Notes under the pieces: model-generated
Seen by the model: the letters and a program-made list of their open reading frames with translations, nothing else
Told to the model about the DNA's origin: nothing
The model's database searches: none
Program-made: the position numbers and the translations under genes
In this document: positions 11,041 to 22,932 of the stretch, in pieces
Layout of the letters: every line of letters starts with the position of its first letter
Position numbering within the stretch: position 1 is the first letter of the stretch
DNA from: Chelydra serpentina
Lineage: Eukaryota > Chordata > Testudines > Chelydridae
Reading direction: 5' to 3'
Assembly: GCA_037349315.1 (NCBI GenBank)
Contig: JBAIAC010000132.1
Location: 310,001 to 374,000, forward strand
Length of the DNA stretch: 64,000 nt

Positions 11041-11399
11041 TGTGAGCACAGTAATGTGCCAATGCCAGAGAAACTGGTAAATAATCCCAATGCCTGGGCT
11101 TGAAACTGAAACACTCAGTCTCCCCCCGGCTCCTCCTACAGCCTTTGCCCAGTTTCCTGGGCAGAAGGTGTCACCTGGCCCCAATCCCCTCCTGGCTCAA
11201 GTTACAGGCTCAGGTATCATCCCTCAAGTGAAGCCATCCCCTGCTATCCCATCCCCAGTGCAGACAGTGCCTGTAAAACTCCCCAGCAACATTCCCAGGT
11301 CAATACTCCCCACTCCCTACTGTGTCACAAACTGCAATCATCAGCCACTAATAGCAAGGAAAAGGCTGAAGTCCATTGGCTTTCATATCAAAAAGCCAT

Positions 11400-11570
11400 C
11401 TCAAGCCTGGTCTACACTGAAAGGCTATGTGGACATAGCCACATCTCTCAGGGGTGTGAAAAATCCACTCCATGGAGAGAAGTAGTGAATGTGACCTGAG
11501 CCCCAGTGTAGACAGGGTTAGGTTGTCAGAAGACTACTTCCAGTGTTTGAAGTGTAGACGTAGCCTTGGA
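11400..11570. repeat. MITE-like repeat, ends GGTCTACACT / AGTGTAGACG
   Basis: Starts AAGCCTGGTCTACACTGAAA and ends with AAGTGTAGACGTAGCCTTGG, inverted ends of a dispersed family I associate with turtles. Related pieces occur upstream of every tRNA-Cys gene. The rest of 11050-13440 holds a CR1 tail at about 12681 and no gene I can support. Confidence 0.65.
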
Positions 11571-12680
11571 CAGATTGATCCTCTATGGGAAGCAAGTCAT
11601 GACGTCGATTCCAAATGTGACCCATCTGCCGGTATGTGAGAGAGCTGCTAGTATGGAGGGCTGAGCCAGCTGTCCGATCGCCTAGTTCCTGAACTGTAGC
11701 TACAGCTCTTAGTGTCCATCAGTCCAGAGACTGAGAGAAATGGGGAGTCCCAACCATTGTCATTTTAGTATCTTATTGTTCCTTTCTCTGTTTTGTGTGC
11801 TGGCCTTTCTATTGCATCAGGGTGAGACTGTATAGCTCAGTGCATGTGTGACACAAGCTCATTGGTGCCAATTGCCAAAGGGGTCACTGTTATTCACAAG
11901 CAACTCCTGTCTCAGACCTGACAAACTCACCACACCCAATACCCTGATTTTATTATATTTATCCGGGAAGCATAGCAGTGAGATCGCTACTGAAACTTGT
12001 AAATCATTGTTACTCCTAATCACTGCGAGAGGCATGTATGAGTCATATTGAAGGAGTAATGTAAGTACATGGATAATTATGCTCATATGGTATTGTCATG
12101 AAAGTGAGTCACCCCAATCATAGGTCTTGGTGGGGACGACCCATTCAAGTGGGAGTGAATTGTTGCCCATCCCTTGCTAGGCAGTTCGGCGATGTCTTGC
12201 TCCATTGTCAACCTTTGCACCACACCAGAAAAGTCAACGGACAACTATCAAAGACAAAGTATAGACATGGAAACCCTGTGGCAGTGACAAGGACCATATG
12301 ACAATGAGGAGATCGTCCTGTCTGTGAATGTAGACAAAAGACTGATTCAGTTTATAACAGGGTGGAGAGAAACTAACGACCAGTGGTGCTTCTTGAAAGG
12401 CAGGGCTCTGGCTCCTAGGGACTAGCAATCACTACACTAGCCCGTCACCTCACACTTCAATCTACCTGGATAGGGAAGGTACCTATTAAACAGTGTAGGT
12501 TGCATTGTGTGATTGTTTTGTGTGTAACTCTGTTTCCATCACTCCCGTTTGTTTCGGTTTAAATCTCTCTCCCTTGTTCAATACATTTCCCTTTGTTCAG
12601 TAACGGTACTCAAGTGCTGTGTGTGACACACGAGCAGCGGGCTACAGCACAATTGGTAACCTGGGCTACACCATTGATTT

Positions 12681-12750
12681 GACCACTCTTGGAAGACAGG
12701 ACACTGGGCTAGATGGACCCTTGGTCTGACCCAGTCTGGCTGTTCTTATG
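12681..12750 (+). mobile_element. CR1 3' tail fragment
   Basis: GGACACTGGGCTAGATGGAC ... GGTCTGACCCAGTCTGGCTG ... TTCTTATG is the terminal CR1 sequence in plus orientation. Confidence 0.75.
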
Positions 12751-13451
12751 TTTTCTGTACAGGAGTGAGGCACTTACAGAGCAGAAATGGGGGGAGGGGC
12801 TCTACATTTAACCAGTGTTAGAGAGAAATGTGTTCACACACCGTGAGACTCGATGTACGGAAGAAATAACAAGGGATCCCCAGCTCCTTCCCCCAAGTCT
12901 TAATGGGGATTAGCTGCCCACAGCTGCGGCTGCTGCTCGGAGGGGAGCGGTATCAGCTCTCTGCCTGTGGGTGCAGCCCACCCCCTGGTTCTCCTGGGGC
13001 AGAGGGTGAGTGGCCGGGCAGGGCTGCACCGGCTGGGGGCTGAACTCTGAACAGGGATCTAAGGACTCTGCACCGGTCTCCTGTGGGGGTCGAGGATGCT
13101 GAAGCAGGGGAAACTCAGTGTCACAATCAGCAAGATTCAAAGCTGCTTGGGGGTAGAGAGGAGGGGGATCATTGTGTTAGATTTTCAGTGCATCCCTTTA
13201 ACTACTCACCCACGACAACCTGGCAGCCCCCAGCTTTCTCCCAGCGCTGTGTTGTGTTCTCTGTGGGAAGGGGCTTCTAGGAACTGGTATTTCCAGCTGC
13301 ATTAAAGAATCATAGAGGAGAAGGAAGAGATAATGTCTTAGAAAAGTCTGTGTGTGTTAGAGGGGTGGGAGGGTGTCCAGAAATCAGTTTGCTCCAGTTT
13401 CTTTTCTCTGGGATTTCCTTCAGAAAAGTTGAAGCAGGGAGCAAAATCACC

Positions 13452-13524
13452 TGCCCTCTCTGAGGCTTGAATTCAGGGCCTGTAGATTAGGAGGCTGACA
13501 CGCTGCCAACTGTACTTAGAAGGC
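13452..13524 (-). tRNA. Elongator tRNA-Met body with CCT (Arg) anticodon
   Basis: 73 nt on the minus strand. The body matches elongator Met (GCCTTCTAAGTACAGTTGG, 3' AGAGGGC-A) and all seven acceptor pairs form. The anticodon loop reads CTCCTAA, giving CCT, an arginine anticodon. The anticodon stem keeps only two of five pairs, so it is probably a pseudogene, but it needs a direct expression test. Confidence 0.65.
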
Positions 13525-13529
13525 TGTGA

Positions 13530-14094
13530 AAGGCTTTTGGCTAAGTGCATGTAGGACCCTCCTGCAGCAGTGACTGGGGCAGGGAAGGAGCCAGGGACGT
13601 GCTGGGAGAAGCAGGAAGATCTGGTGCCCAGAGGCCTGTCCTGGCAGCTTTCTGAGCACCAAACTAGCCAACTCCCCCTGCCAGTGAGCAACCCACATGG
13701 GCCTAAGAGCAGTACTAGGGGGCTTTCTCCTTGCCACTTCTGCTGGCTTGGCCACGCATCTTGGAGGCCTTTCTAGAACACAATTTGGAACTGAGTTGGG
13801 AAAACCAGTTTCAAAACAGGAAGCTCAGGTTTAGATTCATTTATTGATAATATTAAGTAATCCTTCCACCCTAGTGTCACAATCAATATAAGTGCTTCAG
13901 CGTTATGGTTTTCCACAGGGAAAACTTAACTTCTCTCCAAAGGGAGTTGAGAGAAAACACTTTCCAGAGTCCAAGAGAGACAAGGCAGGTGAGGGTCAGA
14001 GCTTGTAGTAGAGCAGCTTCTGTTGGTGAAGGCAAGTTTTGGCGCTAACCCAGAACTTTTCTTCAGCTCTGTATCGCCCCAAAGTTTGTCTCTT
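13530..14094. other. No gene seen; dispersed repeat near 13960-14094
   Basis: Nothing coding is supported. The last part (CAGCTTCTGTTGGTGAAGGC ... AGCTCTGTATCGCC) resembles a dispersed sauropsid repeat whose other end appears near 14500-14570. Confidence 0.5.
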
Positions 14095-14470
14095 CCACAA
14101 GAACAGTCCTGCTGGGTCAGACCAAAGGTCCATATACCCCACTATCCTGTCTTTTAACAGTGGTCAATGCCAGGCGCCCCAAAGGGAATGAACAGAACAG
14201 GTAATCATCAAGTGATCCATCCCCTTGCCCATTCCCGTCTTCTGGCAAAGAGAGGATAGGGACACCATCCCTACCCATGCTGGATAATAGCTATTGATGG
14301 ACCCATCCTCCATGAACTTATCTAGTCCAGTTTTGAACCCTGTTCTAGTCTTGGCCTTTACGTTGTGTGAATACTTCCTTTTGTTCTTTTCAAACCTGCA
14401 GCCTATTCATTTCATTTGGTGACCCCTAGTTTTTGTGTTATGAGAAGGAGTAAATAACACTCCCAACCTT
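14095..14470 (-). mobile_element. CR1 3' fragment
   Basis: Minus-oriented CR1 3' sequence from GTCCTGCTGGGTCAGACC through TGATCAAGTGATCCATCC and ATTTCATTTGGTGACCCC to TATGAGAAGGAGTAAATAAC. It covers the 3' UTR and the very end of ORF2; no open frame remains. Confidence 0.88.
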
Positions 14471-15190
14471 GGTCCTTTAGAACATATTATGTGACCACCC
14501 CCCCCCCCCACTCCTTGTCTCTCATGTCCTGGGACCAACATGGATACACCAACACTGCAAACAACAAGGTTCAAAGTCAATGCACATGGAAGAAGCATCT
14601 TGTGTTTCATTCCTTGTGTCCTGGTCCCATCCTGTGGCCATTTCCTTTCCCTCCTTTCTGTTACAGGCTTTGGTGTTTTGCACAGAAACATTATTTCCAC
14701 AGGAGACACCCAGGAGTGGGGGCTGCATTCCTGTACCAAACCGTCACTAGAAGGGGGCAGACAAAGGCCTTTAAGATGAGGCATCTGTCACTGTCAAAAA
14801 ATCATCTCCCTCCTGCAGGTCACGGGCAGCCTGAGTTTGTTCCATATCCTCCTGGAGTCTGGGGGCTGGACTCAGCACTATCCAGCCCCTCTGTGTGTAG
14901 CAGGAACAAACACAAACCTTGTCTTTGAAACAAGCTGTTCCCTTCCTTCTCAGGGAAGATTTTCTGTGATTGAAGTTGAGCTTCAGTTCCCCTCTCCTAG
15001 GGGCGGGTTGGGTGTGGGGCCAACTCCCAATGGGATCTGTTGTCACCTTTGCCCCCTTTCAGTCACTCTGGGATGGTAACTCTGCTCCCAGCTGTCAGGC
15101 AGCCTCCAGCCCATCCACCCTGCTTAGAGCTCCATAGTCAGGTGTCACCGCCTTTGCTAGCATCTATAACATGCAGGAAAAATCCTTCCA
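14471..15190. other. No gene seen, 14471-15190
   Basis: Includes a C12 run near 14497 and a dispersed-repeat piece (CTCATGTCCTGGGACCAACA). The ORFs here have no recognisable domain. Confidence 0.45.
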
Positions 15191-15196
15191 CCAGGT

Positions 15197-15268
15197 GCAT
15201 TGGTGGTATAGTGGTGAGCATAGCTGCCTTCCAAGCAGTTGACCTGGGTTCGATTCCCAGCCAATGCA
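15197..15268 (+). tRNA. tRNA-Gly(TCC)
   Basis: 72 nt, near-identical to the vertebrate consensus: GCATTGGTGGTATAGTGG, anticodon TCC, B-box GGTTCGATTCC, full acceptor pairing, TTTT at 15277-15280. The most intact single-copy tRNA in the window. Confidence 0.95.
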
Positions 15269-16940
15269 ATAATCGCTTTTCTCTTTTGTTGGTTCCTTGT
15301 CTGGAAGTGGTTTAATTTCAGTCACATTGTGTTAGAATCACATTATCAATAGAATGAGACACTAAATGTTTCAAAGCCGAGCCGGTCACGCAGGTTACAC
15401 AGGATGGAGACATACAAGGGGCTGGGATGTATCATCGGAGAAAGAACATTTGGAAACCTGCATCTCCCATCCCCTTCCCTTCACTGTTATGATTCCAGCT
15501 GTGTGCGATGTTTGCATGATGCTCCTGCGTGATGGAGAAATAAAGTTTTGGGTCAGTTTTTGCTCCTGCAGATTCCTTTGCTGTTACAATTATAATGACA
15601 TGAACAAAAGGGAGGCAAAATAAAAATAAACCCAAAATTGCACTAGAGGTAGGGAAAGAGAAGATCATGCTTAAGCCAAACACGTCAAAATACAAATGAA
15701 TACTAAAGAGGGGGAGGGGAGAAGAGATCAGGAATGTCAAAATCCCTTTGATATTTGAACTCACGTTGCTAGAATCAAAGTTCAGACTTGACACTGAGGG
15801 AAACATACTACTGCCCGTCTCTCTGCACACCTGTGGTGAGCAACATCGAGTTGGGACACCTGCTCTGCTTCAATCATTTATTGTCTCACAGTGTTATCTT
15901 TCTCTTCCTTCTCCCCCCATTTCTCTTCTCCAGTGGCTCTGTCTTTCTCCTCTTGCTCCCTCTCCCCCTGCCCTGTCCCAGGGACTCTCACTCTGCAGCA
16001 TTTAGGACAAGCCAGAGCTTCCATGTTCTGCACGTGATCCTGTGTCAGGACGTGTGACCCAGGTCAGAACCAGTCACCAGAACAAATTGACCCTTTATGG
16101 GGAACTCCTCTGCCCACCCCCCAAATTACGCCCCCCCCCACTAACGGGGGTGGGGTACAGCTCTGACTGAGAGGCCCCACAGGAAAAATTTCAGCACAAA
16201 GACAAATTTGTGGGAAATGTTGAGAAGTGACGAGCCCCCTTCCCCCCCCTCCCCATCCCCAGAACTCTAGTGTCACCCCCATGGCAGCAGCCCAGGGAAC
16301 CCAGTGGGATGGGGTTACAGAACACAAGGGGGGAGGCAGCAGGGGAGAGAGGGGACAGGGAGTCTCTCTTTTTCCTTCTCTCCACTTTCTCTCCTTCTCT
16401 TTCCTTCCAGGAAGGGCAGTCACAGCAGGGAGGGTTTGTCTCATTGTAAGGGACCCATGTCTGTCACGGGGGTCGTGGACGTGATGGATTCTGTGACTTG
16501 CTGCGACCTCCGTGACTTCTGCAGCAGCCGCTGTGGCTGACTCCAGGGCCGCCCAAGCAGCTGACTCTGGGGACCGCCCGAGCAGTGACCAATGGGGCTG
16601 GCCCTGGGGACCCCTTGACCAGTGGCCCCCGGCAGCACTCCTGGGGTGGCCGGAGCAGCAGCTCCCCCCTGGGGCTCCCCATTCCCCAGCAGCAGCCGGA
16701 GTAGCACCGGGCCCTCGGGGCTGCTCCCCCGGTAGCTGGTCTCATTAGCCATCAAATACATCGAAACGCTTCCACCTGCAAGTGGATTTAGCCCAGGACC
16801 CTCAGAGTCAGCAGCTGTTACACCCCCTCCCCCGAAGACTCTGCCTTTCCCCCCCATCCATCCTTCGTCCTTACGGCTGGTAAAAAGTGCTGGGGCCACG
16901 GCCCTCTAAGCCCCCCCGACACAGAGCCTGGCAGGCAGCA
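15269..16940. other. No gene seen, 15269-16940
   Basis: C/T-rich and mixed sequence with short overlapping ORFs on both strands and no domain, splice-bounded exon or tRNA. A short A-rich stretch near 15620-15720 looks like degenerate interspersed DNA. Confidence 0.45.
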
Positions 16941-16942
16941 GC

Positions 16943-16943
16943 A

Positions 16944-16977
<34 letters not shown>

Positions 16978-16978
16978 C
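16943..16978. repeat. (GT)n(GA)n microsatellite
   Basis: A GT run followed directly by a GA run. The inverted-module paralog at about 46868-46915 has the same compound repeat with more GA units. Confidence 0.9.
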
Positions 16979-17326
16979 GGTGTGCTGAGCTGAGCCAGTG
17001 AGGGCTAAATTCAGGGATGTGCCCCTCCCCCTATCTCACTACTGGGGTGTCCCCCTCCCCCAGGAGGGGTTGCTTCCAGCACCTGTCTGAGCTTAGAGAC
17101 AGCGTGCGACACACTCTCTCTTCCCCAACACACACACACTCTCTGCCCTGCCACACACACTTCAGTGGGGAAGCAGCTGGCAATCTAGTAGGCTGCCCAT
17201 GGAGCAATGGGACAGAGAAACCTGCATCATGTGATGCTGCACCAGCCCATGAGCCATTGCAAACCCCTCCCAAAGCCCCCTGCGGCCAGTGGCACAGTGC
17301 AATAGCTACCCACAATGCACTGCTTC

Positions 17327-17408
17327 CGTAGTTGACAGGATTCAAACCTCTGCAGGGAAACCCCAATGGATTTCTAGTCCATCGCCTTCACCACTCGGCC
17401 ACAACTAC
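17327..17408 (-). tRNA. tRNA-Ser(AGA)
   Basis: 82 nt class II tRNA on the minus strand: GTAGTTGTGGCCGAGTGG, anticodon AGA, long variable arm, B-box GGTTTGAATCC, acceptor 3' CAACTAC-G fully paired. Lies in a module shared with 33326 (inverted) and 47497. Confidence 0.88.
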
Positions 17409-17544
17409 TTGCTTTGGGCAGTTTTCTCACTACACTCTAGTTCTGTTCTCACTGCGTGATCGTTTCCTATTGTTTCCTCAGACCAGCTTCCACAACACAC
17501 TCACTGCCGTGCCATTGTGTAAGTGTGTCCCCAGGACATCAGTG

Positions 17545-18063
17545 ATTGCAATCGCAGGGGCAGCATAGGCATCGACTCCGTGCGTACTCCGGGGCTGGAG
17601 CACCCACGGGGAAAAATTGGTGTGTGCTCTGCACCCACCGGCAGCTCCCCACCGCCCTGCCCAGCTCACCTCCGCCTCTGCTCCGCCTGCTCCCCTGAGT
17701 GCGCTGCGTGGCCACTTTCCCCCCTAGCTCCCAGCGCCTGCTCCGCAAAAACAGCTGGAGCGCGGCAAGCCTGTGAGCTCAGGAAAAGCGGCTTGGCTGC
17801 GGTGGCACCTCAGGAGACGGAGGTTAGATTGGCGCGGGGGGGCGGAGGGGGCTGGCGGGGAGCTGCCAGTGGGTCCTCGGCTGCTTCTCCTCCCTCCCTC
17901 CCAGGCGTGCAAGTCTGGGAGGGTGGGGGAATGCAGCGTTCCTGGGGGAGGGGGTGGGGATTTGGGGAAGGGGTGGAATGGGGGCGGGGCCAGGGGTGGA
18001 GTTTGGGTGGGGCCGGGGGTGCGAGCACCCACCGGCGCAGATTGAAGTCAGCGCCTGTGCTAC
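17545..18063. mobile_element. GC-rich MITE-like insertion in the Ser module
   Basis: The Ser module paralogs at about 33060 and 47853 share GATTGCAAT-GCAGGGGCAG; here the sequence then departs into a block running from GGCATCGACTCCGTGCGTAC to AAGTCAGCGCCTGTGC, a dispersed family whose ends mirror each other loosely. No coding function. Confidence 0.6.
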
Positions 18064-19161
18064 CTGGGCCAGATCTACCAGTTATTTAAACCATAAATTA
18101 TGAAACAACGTGAGTTCCGGTGCCTGTGATTTGAAATGTTTATTACTGGGAAATGGGTACAATTTCATCACTCTGTAACGGCAACTGTACCTTTCATATC
18201 AGGAACACGCATGGAACCTAATGACTGGGGAAAAGACTATTCCAGAGTCTGGTATCTCTCAAACTAGGAGACTCCAACATTGAAAAGGAATGATGGGTTT
18301 CATTTCAAGATTATCTGAATCTGGAGTATCTATTTGGAGCATAGATATAAAACAAAACATTCACTATTTCGACCACTGGGCAGTAGAAACTGTCTCTGAA
18401 ACTATAATGCATGGTATTAAGGGGTTGGCTATTGCAGAAACAATACACCATTTCACATGTGCATGGCATTGCTAAACTTTTTAACCAAACACAAATAAAA
18501 GTTAATAAACTAATTTCAGGAAACAATATGAAGGCAAAATGTCCTAAATAAATTTGTTGTCCTGCTTAGCAGAGTTATACAGCAATTACCATAACAACTC
18601 ATTAGAAAACATTAAAAAACAGAGAGAAAGTTGCCTAAACTTATTCGTAATAAAGAGCTCATTGGCATTCCCCTTAGAGTATAACCAAGCAGGAGTGAAT
18701 TGGCAACGTGTGAAATTGTTAAAACAAATTCCCTGTTAGGGCCAGTCCCAATGTGGGGTCAGTGACGCTGCATCCAAACTGAGGTACATGTTATTCAAAA
18801 CAGTCTTGTTCACTGGCCAGTTGCCCCTATTGAATGCAGACACAGCCATATTCGATAAATCCGTTACTGTCCATTCAGTAGGATATTTCCAACTCATTCA
18901 TAAATAATGAAGCTGCTCTAAGCGGATGGGAGAGAGCTCTCCCCTCAGTGTAGTTCATCCACCTCCCCGAGAGGCGGGAGCTATGTCAGTGGGAGAAGCT
19001 ATGTCGGGGGGTGTGCAAGCTGTGGTGTCTACATGTTTATATAAAGTTTAATCCAACCCCATTTTTAAACCCACTGTGGTCTGTGCATGGAAAAGGAGCT
19101 CGCTGAGGCAGGGCCTGTCCTTCAAGAGCGGTAAGATCACTGACATCCCACCAGCTCTCCT
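18064..19161. repeat. AT-rich DNA and upstream part of tRNA-Cys module, copy 2
   Basis: From about 18560 the sequence parallels 9540 and 44510 (GTCCTGCTTAGCAGAGTTA ... CTCCCCGAGAGGCGGGAGC). 18064-18560 partly parallels 44310-44510. No gene. Confidence 0.7.
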
Positions 19162-19233
19162 GGGGGTATAGCTCAGTGGTAGAGTGTTTGACTGCAGATC
19201 AAGTGGTCCTTGGTTCAAATCCAAGTGCCCCCT
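19162..19233 (+). tRNA. tRNA-Cys(GCA), copy 2
   Basis: 72 nt, GGGGGTATAGCTCAGTGG, anticodon GCA, B-box GGTTCAAATCC, acceptor fully paired. The flank downstream lacks the hAT MITE found beside copies 1 and 3. Confidence 0.92.
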
Positions 19234-19645
19234 TGCAAGCCTGTTCCTTTAACAAAAATAATAATTACAAATCTATTTCCATTCTGTGCAGGAGTTCCAC
19301 TGAATAGGGATGAGTGAAAACACTCAACATTTCCCTGTGCAAATGCATAAAAACCTAGCAAACACGTCCCTCCGCTGAAATCAGTTCTAATCCTCCAACT
19401 GTCTAGTTTATGTTTTCATCAATTAAACAAAGCTATAATATGAAATCACATTTGCAGGTCCTTGGTCTCCAGGGGCGACAATGTGCAGAAGAACAAGAAC
19501 CCCGTCCACTTGGGAGGAACGGACTCACATCTTGCTGGGAACTCGGCTCCTTGTGCCCAGAGTGTCTCTGGCCCCTCCGTAGATGACCCGAGAAACACAG
19601 TGTCCGTCTTCTCTAAAGAAGTGCTTGGAGAGACTTTCCTTATAT

Positions 19646-19718
19646 GACCGCGTGGCCTAATGGATCAGGCGTCTTACTTCGGATCAGAAAATTGAGGGGT
19701 CAAGTCCCTTTGCGGTTG
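19646..19718 (+). tRNA. tRNA-Arg(TCG)
   Basis: 73 nt, GACCGCGTGGCCTAATGG, anticodon TCG, acceptor paired through wobbles, T6 terminator at 19750-19755. The B-box is GGGTCAAGTCC (T54 changed) and one anticodon-stem pair is lost, so activity may be reduced. Confidence 0.75.
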
Positions 19719-19992
19719 TGCTTTGTGCACTTTGTACTGAACGTCTGACTTTTTTCAGGGCTGGAGCCTCTTCTTGGCTGCTCTGGCTTCAGCTACAGCC
19801 CGAGGAAGGAGGTTGTCAGGGGTTCCCTCCCCATTCTGAACTCTGGGGTACAGTCATGGGCACCTGCATGAAAGACCCCCAAAGCTTATTTTTACCAGTT
19901 TAGGATAAAAACTTCCTCAAAGCACAAATCCCTTTTGTCCTTGAACGGCACGCTGCCACCACCAAGTGATTTAAACAAACATTCAGGGAGGG

Positions 19993-20535
19993 TGTAACGA
20001 AGTGGGACTGTTCCTAATGTTTCCTCTGAATACTGAGTGGGTGCCTCAGTTTCCCCTATGCCTCAGTTTCCCCTCTGCATTTCTTAAGTCTCTAGGTGGT
20101 GGGATAAGGGGTGTGATTGTTGCAAAGCCCTAGAGGGCCAGTGTGATGACACAGAATGGCCGACACGCTGTCTCCTGGCAACTGCTGGCCTGGGCCCCTT
20201 CCCTGCAAAGGTGCCGGCTGAAGGGGTTGGGGAACAAAGGGATCAGGTGATCTCCTCGGCCAGGAAGGAGACAAAGGCAGAGGAGGGGCTGGAGAGTTTG
20301 GAGCTGGCTGGGCACATGGAGGGAGGTCCAGATGGACCTCTGGCCTCCCCACCCCTCAAGATGGACCTGACTGAGGGGTCCTGTTCTCTGTACCTACAAG
20401 CTCTGGTTTAGACTCTGTTCCTGTTGTGTAATAAACCTTCTGTTTCACTGGCTGGCTGAGAGTCACGTCTGACGGTGGAGTTGGGGGCAGGGCCCTCTGG
20501 CTTCCCCACGAGCCCCGCTGCGGTGAAGAAGGGGA
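19993..20535 (+). mobile_element. Solo LTR-like element, diverged copy
   Basis: Starts TGTAACGAAGTGGGACTG and carries the family's TAATAAACCTTCTGTTTCAC polyadenylation region near 20430. Related to the four cleaner copies at 37055, 40981, 50203 and 63034. The right end is degraded and uncertain; no target duplication found. No coding region. Confidence 0.7.
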
Positions 20536-20705
20536 TGCTGAACGCTCCGGGGTCAGACCCAGGAAGGTAGAAGCTGGGGAAGCTTCTTGCCCTGGAGACA
20601 GTCGGCTCAGCGAGGAGGCTCCTCTGGAGTCCTGACTGGCTTCGTAGGGAGCAGTTCCACAGAATCGCCCGACAGGGGCATCGACAGAGCAGTGACTGGG
20701 GAGCC

Positions 20706-21500
20706 CAGCCCCTCACAGCCCCTCCCCCTCACACTGACACCCCCATGGACCCTCCCCCTCACAGCCCCTCCCCCTCACTCTGACACCCCCACGGACCCTC
20801 CCCTCGCAGCCCCTCCCCTTCACACTGACACCCCCATGGACCCTCCCCATCACAGCCCCTCCCCTCACAGAGACACCCCCATGGACCCTCCCCCTCACAG
20901 CCCGTCCCCCTCACACTGACACCCCCATGGACCCTCCCCATCACAGCCCCTCCCTTCACACTGACACCCCAATGGACCCTACCCCTCACAGCCCCTCCCC
21001 TCACACTGACACCCCCATGGACCCTCCCCCTCACAGCCCCTCCCCTTCACACTGACACCCCCATGGACCCTCTCCCTCACAGCCCCTCCCCTCACACTGA
21101 CACCCCCATGGACCCTCCCCCTCACAGCCCCTCCCCTCACACTGACACCCCCATGGACCCTCCCCCTCACAGCCCCTCCCCTCACACTGACACCCCCATG
21201 GACCCTCCCCATCACAGCCCCTCCCTTCACACTGACACCCCCATGGACCCTACCCCTCACAGCCCCTCCCCTCACACTGACACCCCCATGGACCCTCCCC
21301 CTCACAGCCCCTCCCCTTCACACTGACACCCCCATGGACCCTCTCCCTCACAGCCCCTCCCCTCACACTGACACCCCCATGGACCCCCCCCTCACAGCCC
21401 CTCCCCCTCACACTGACACCCCCATGGACCCTCCCCCTCACAGCCCCTCCCCCTCACACTGACACCCCCATGGACCCCCCCTCACAACCCCTCCCTTCAC
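20706..21500 (+). repeat. 45-bp minisatellite, about 17 copies
   Basis: Tandem units containing CACACTGACACCCCCATGGA and CCTCACAGCCCCTCCCC. The unit is 45 bp, so it stays open in several frames on both strands; the ORFs here are repeats of MDPPPHSPSPHTDTP and similar, not genes. Confidence 0.95.
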
Positions 21501-22020
21501 ACACGCAGGGACTTGTTCTCTGGGGTCTGAGATTACAAACCCAGGGGGGAGGTTTCTGAGGATTTACTCCCTGAGCCCCTCCCCCTCTCACCGCTCCCCT
21601 GAGTGCGGAGGGGCTGGGCTCAGGCAGCCAGTTTCACCCAGGGATTTCCCAGCCCAGGCCCCCGAGTCTCCTCTGCCCGTATCTACCAGTGACACTGCGC
21701 GTGGGCGGCGGCTACAAGGGGCTCGGGGAGGCTGAGCCTCCCGAAACGGGGCAAGAAATGCTGGTGGGACGCACCCCCCTTGGAGGGGGGCTGGGCCGCT
21801 GCCTTGGGACAGACCCTCCCGAGGAGTGGGGGAGCCACCGGCACTCAGACCTCACGCACAGGCCTGGCTCTCGCCTTCAGCCCAGGCAGCCAGAGGGGCC
21901 GGGGAGCTCCCTGGCAGTCCGACCCCTCAGCCACCTCCTGCCTCACGGCCTCGGCTCTCGGCGCTCTGCTGGTCGCCCCCTCGCTTGCAGGCCCAGAGCA
22001 AAAAGAAACAAGCACCAGCC

Positions 22021-22092
22021 TAGCAGAGGATGGTTTCGATCCATCGACCTCTGGGTTATGGGCCCAGCACGCTGCCGCTGCCCCACTCTGCT
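22021..22092 (-). tRNA. tRNA-iMet(CAT), initiator
   Basis: 72 nt, minus strand: AGCAGAGTGG start, GGGCCCATAACCC anticodon arm, B-box GATCGAAACC with initiator-type T loop, 3' CCTCTGCTA. TTTTT terminator at 22000-22004. The better preserved of the two initiator genes. Confidence 0.93.
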
Positions 22093-22485
22093 GGGTCTCT
22101 GCCTCCAGCATCCAGCCCCCAGCCTCCAGCATCCACACTAGCGCCTTGCGAGCGCTGGCGCTGGCCAGCAGAGATCTCAGCCACAATGCCCCAGATGGGC
22201 AAACGCTGTGGGCTCCTGAAGCCTCTGCCCCCCTATGGATGTGGGCTTTTGTTCTTCCCTTGCTCTTTCTCAGCAAGGGGAAGGAAAGAAGCTCTCCTTC
22301 AAGCTGGAGTCACAAGGGCGAGGTAAGGATGACTTCCTGGGAGCCGGCTCCAGTTCTTTGCTCTACCAGCCGACCCATCGACGAGCTGCCACCACTTTCT
22401 CCAGGGTCGCCCAGCGGTGTGTGCCAGGGCGAGCGCCGGCCAAGCGGATGGAGTTTGAAGGGAAGGGGCAGAGTCCCGTGACACA

Positions 22486-22558
22486 GTTTCTGTGGTGTTG
22501 TGGTTATCACGTTTGCCTAACACGCAAAAGGCCCCTGGTTCGACACCAGGCGGAAACA
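22486..22558 (+). tRNA. tRNA-Val(AAC)
   Basis: 73 nt, GTTTCTGTGGTGTTGTGG, anticodon loop CTAACAC (AAC), B-box GGTTCGACACC, acceptor paired, TTTT at 22570-22573. The best preserved Val locus. Confidence 0.9.
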
Positions 22559-22932
22559 TGATGGTTTCCTTTTCCCTAGCTGTCCAGCAAGGCACTTCTC
22601 CATCTGCCACTGGCCTGTCCTTGGGATAACCCCAACCCCCGCAGGACAGAGGGTGGGGAAATGAGCTGAGAAAGCGCCTTGGCATCAGCCAGGGAAAATT
22701 GAAGGATCTCGGCCAGTCACCTCTTGGAGCCTTGTGGGTTTGCTGTAGACCCGGAAGCCTTTCTGCCTCCAGACTGTGAGGCCAGTGGGCGTGTGAGGAC
22801 GTCCCAGGCAGTAAATGGCCCTTCCTAGGAAAGCCCAAGTCCTGAAAAGAAAAGAGTAAAATCAAGGAGGGGACTGAAGAGCTGACTCCTGATGCTCTCA
22901 GGGGACACCGCAGGGGGAAATGATCTTCCCTA

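Noticed and set aside
21780..22481. 233-codon plus ORF
   Set aside because: Overlaps a minus-strand initiator tRNA gene and module flank; no domain and no similar ORF in the paralogous module.
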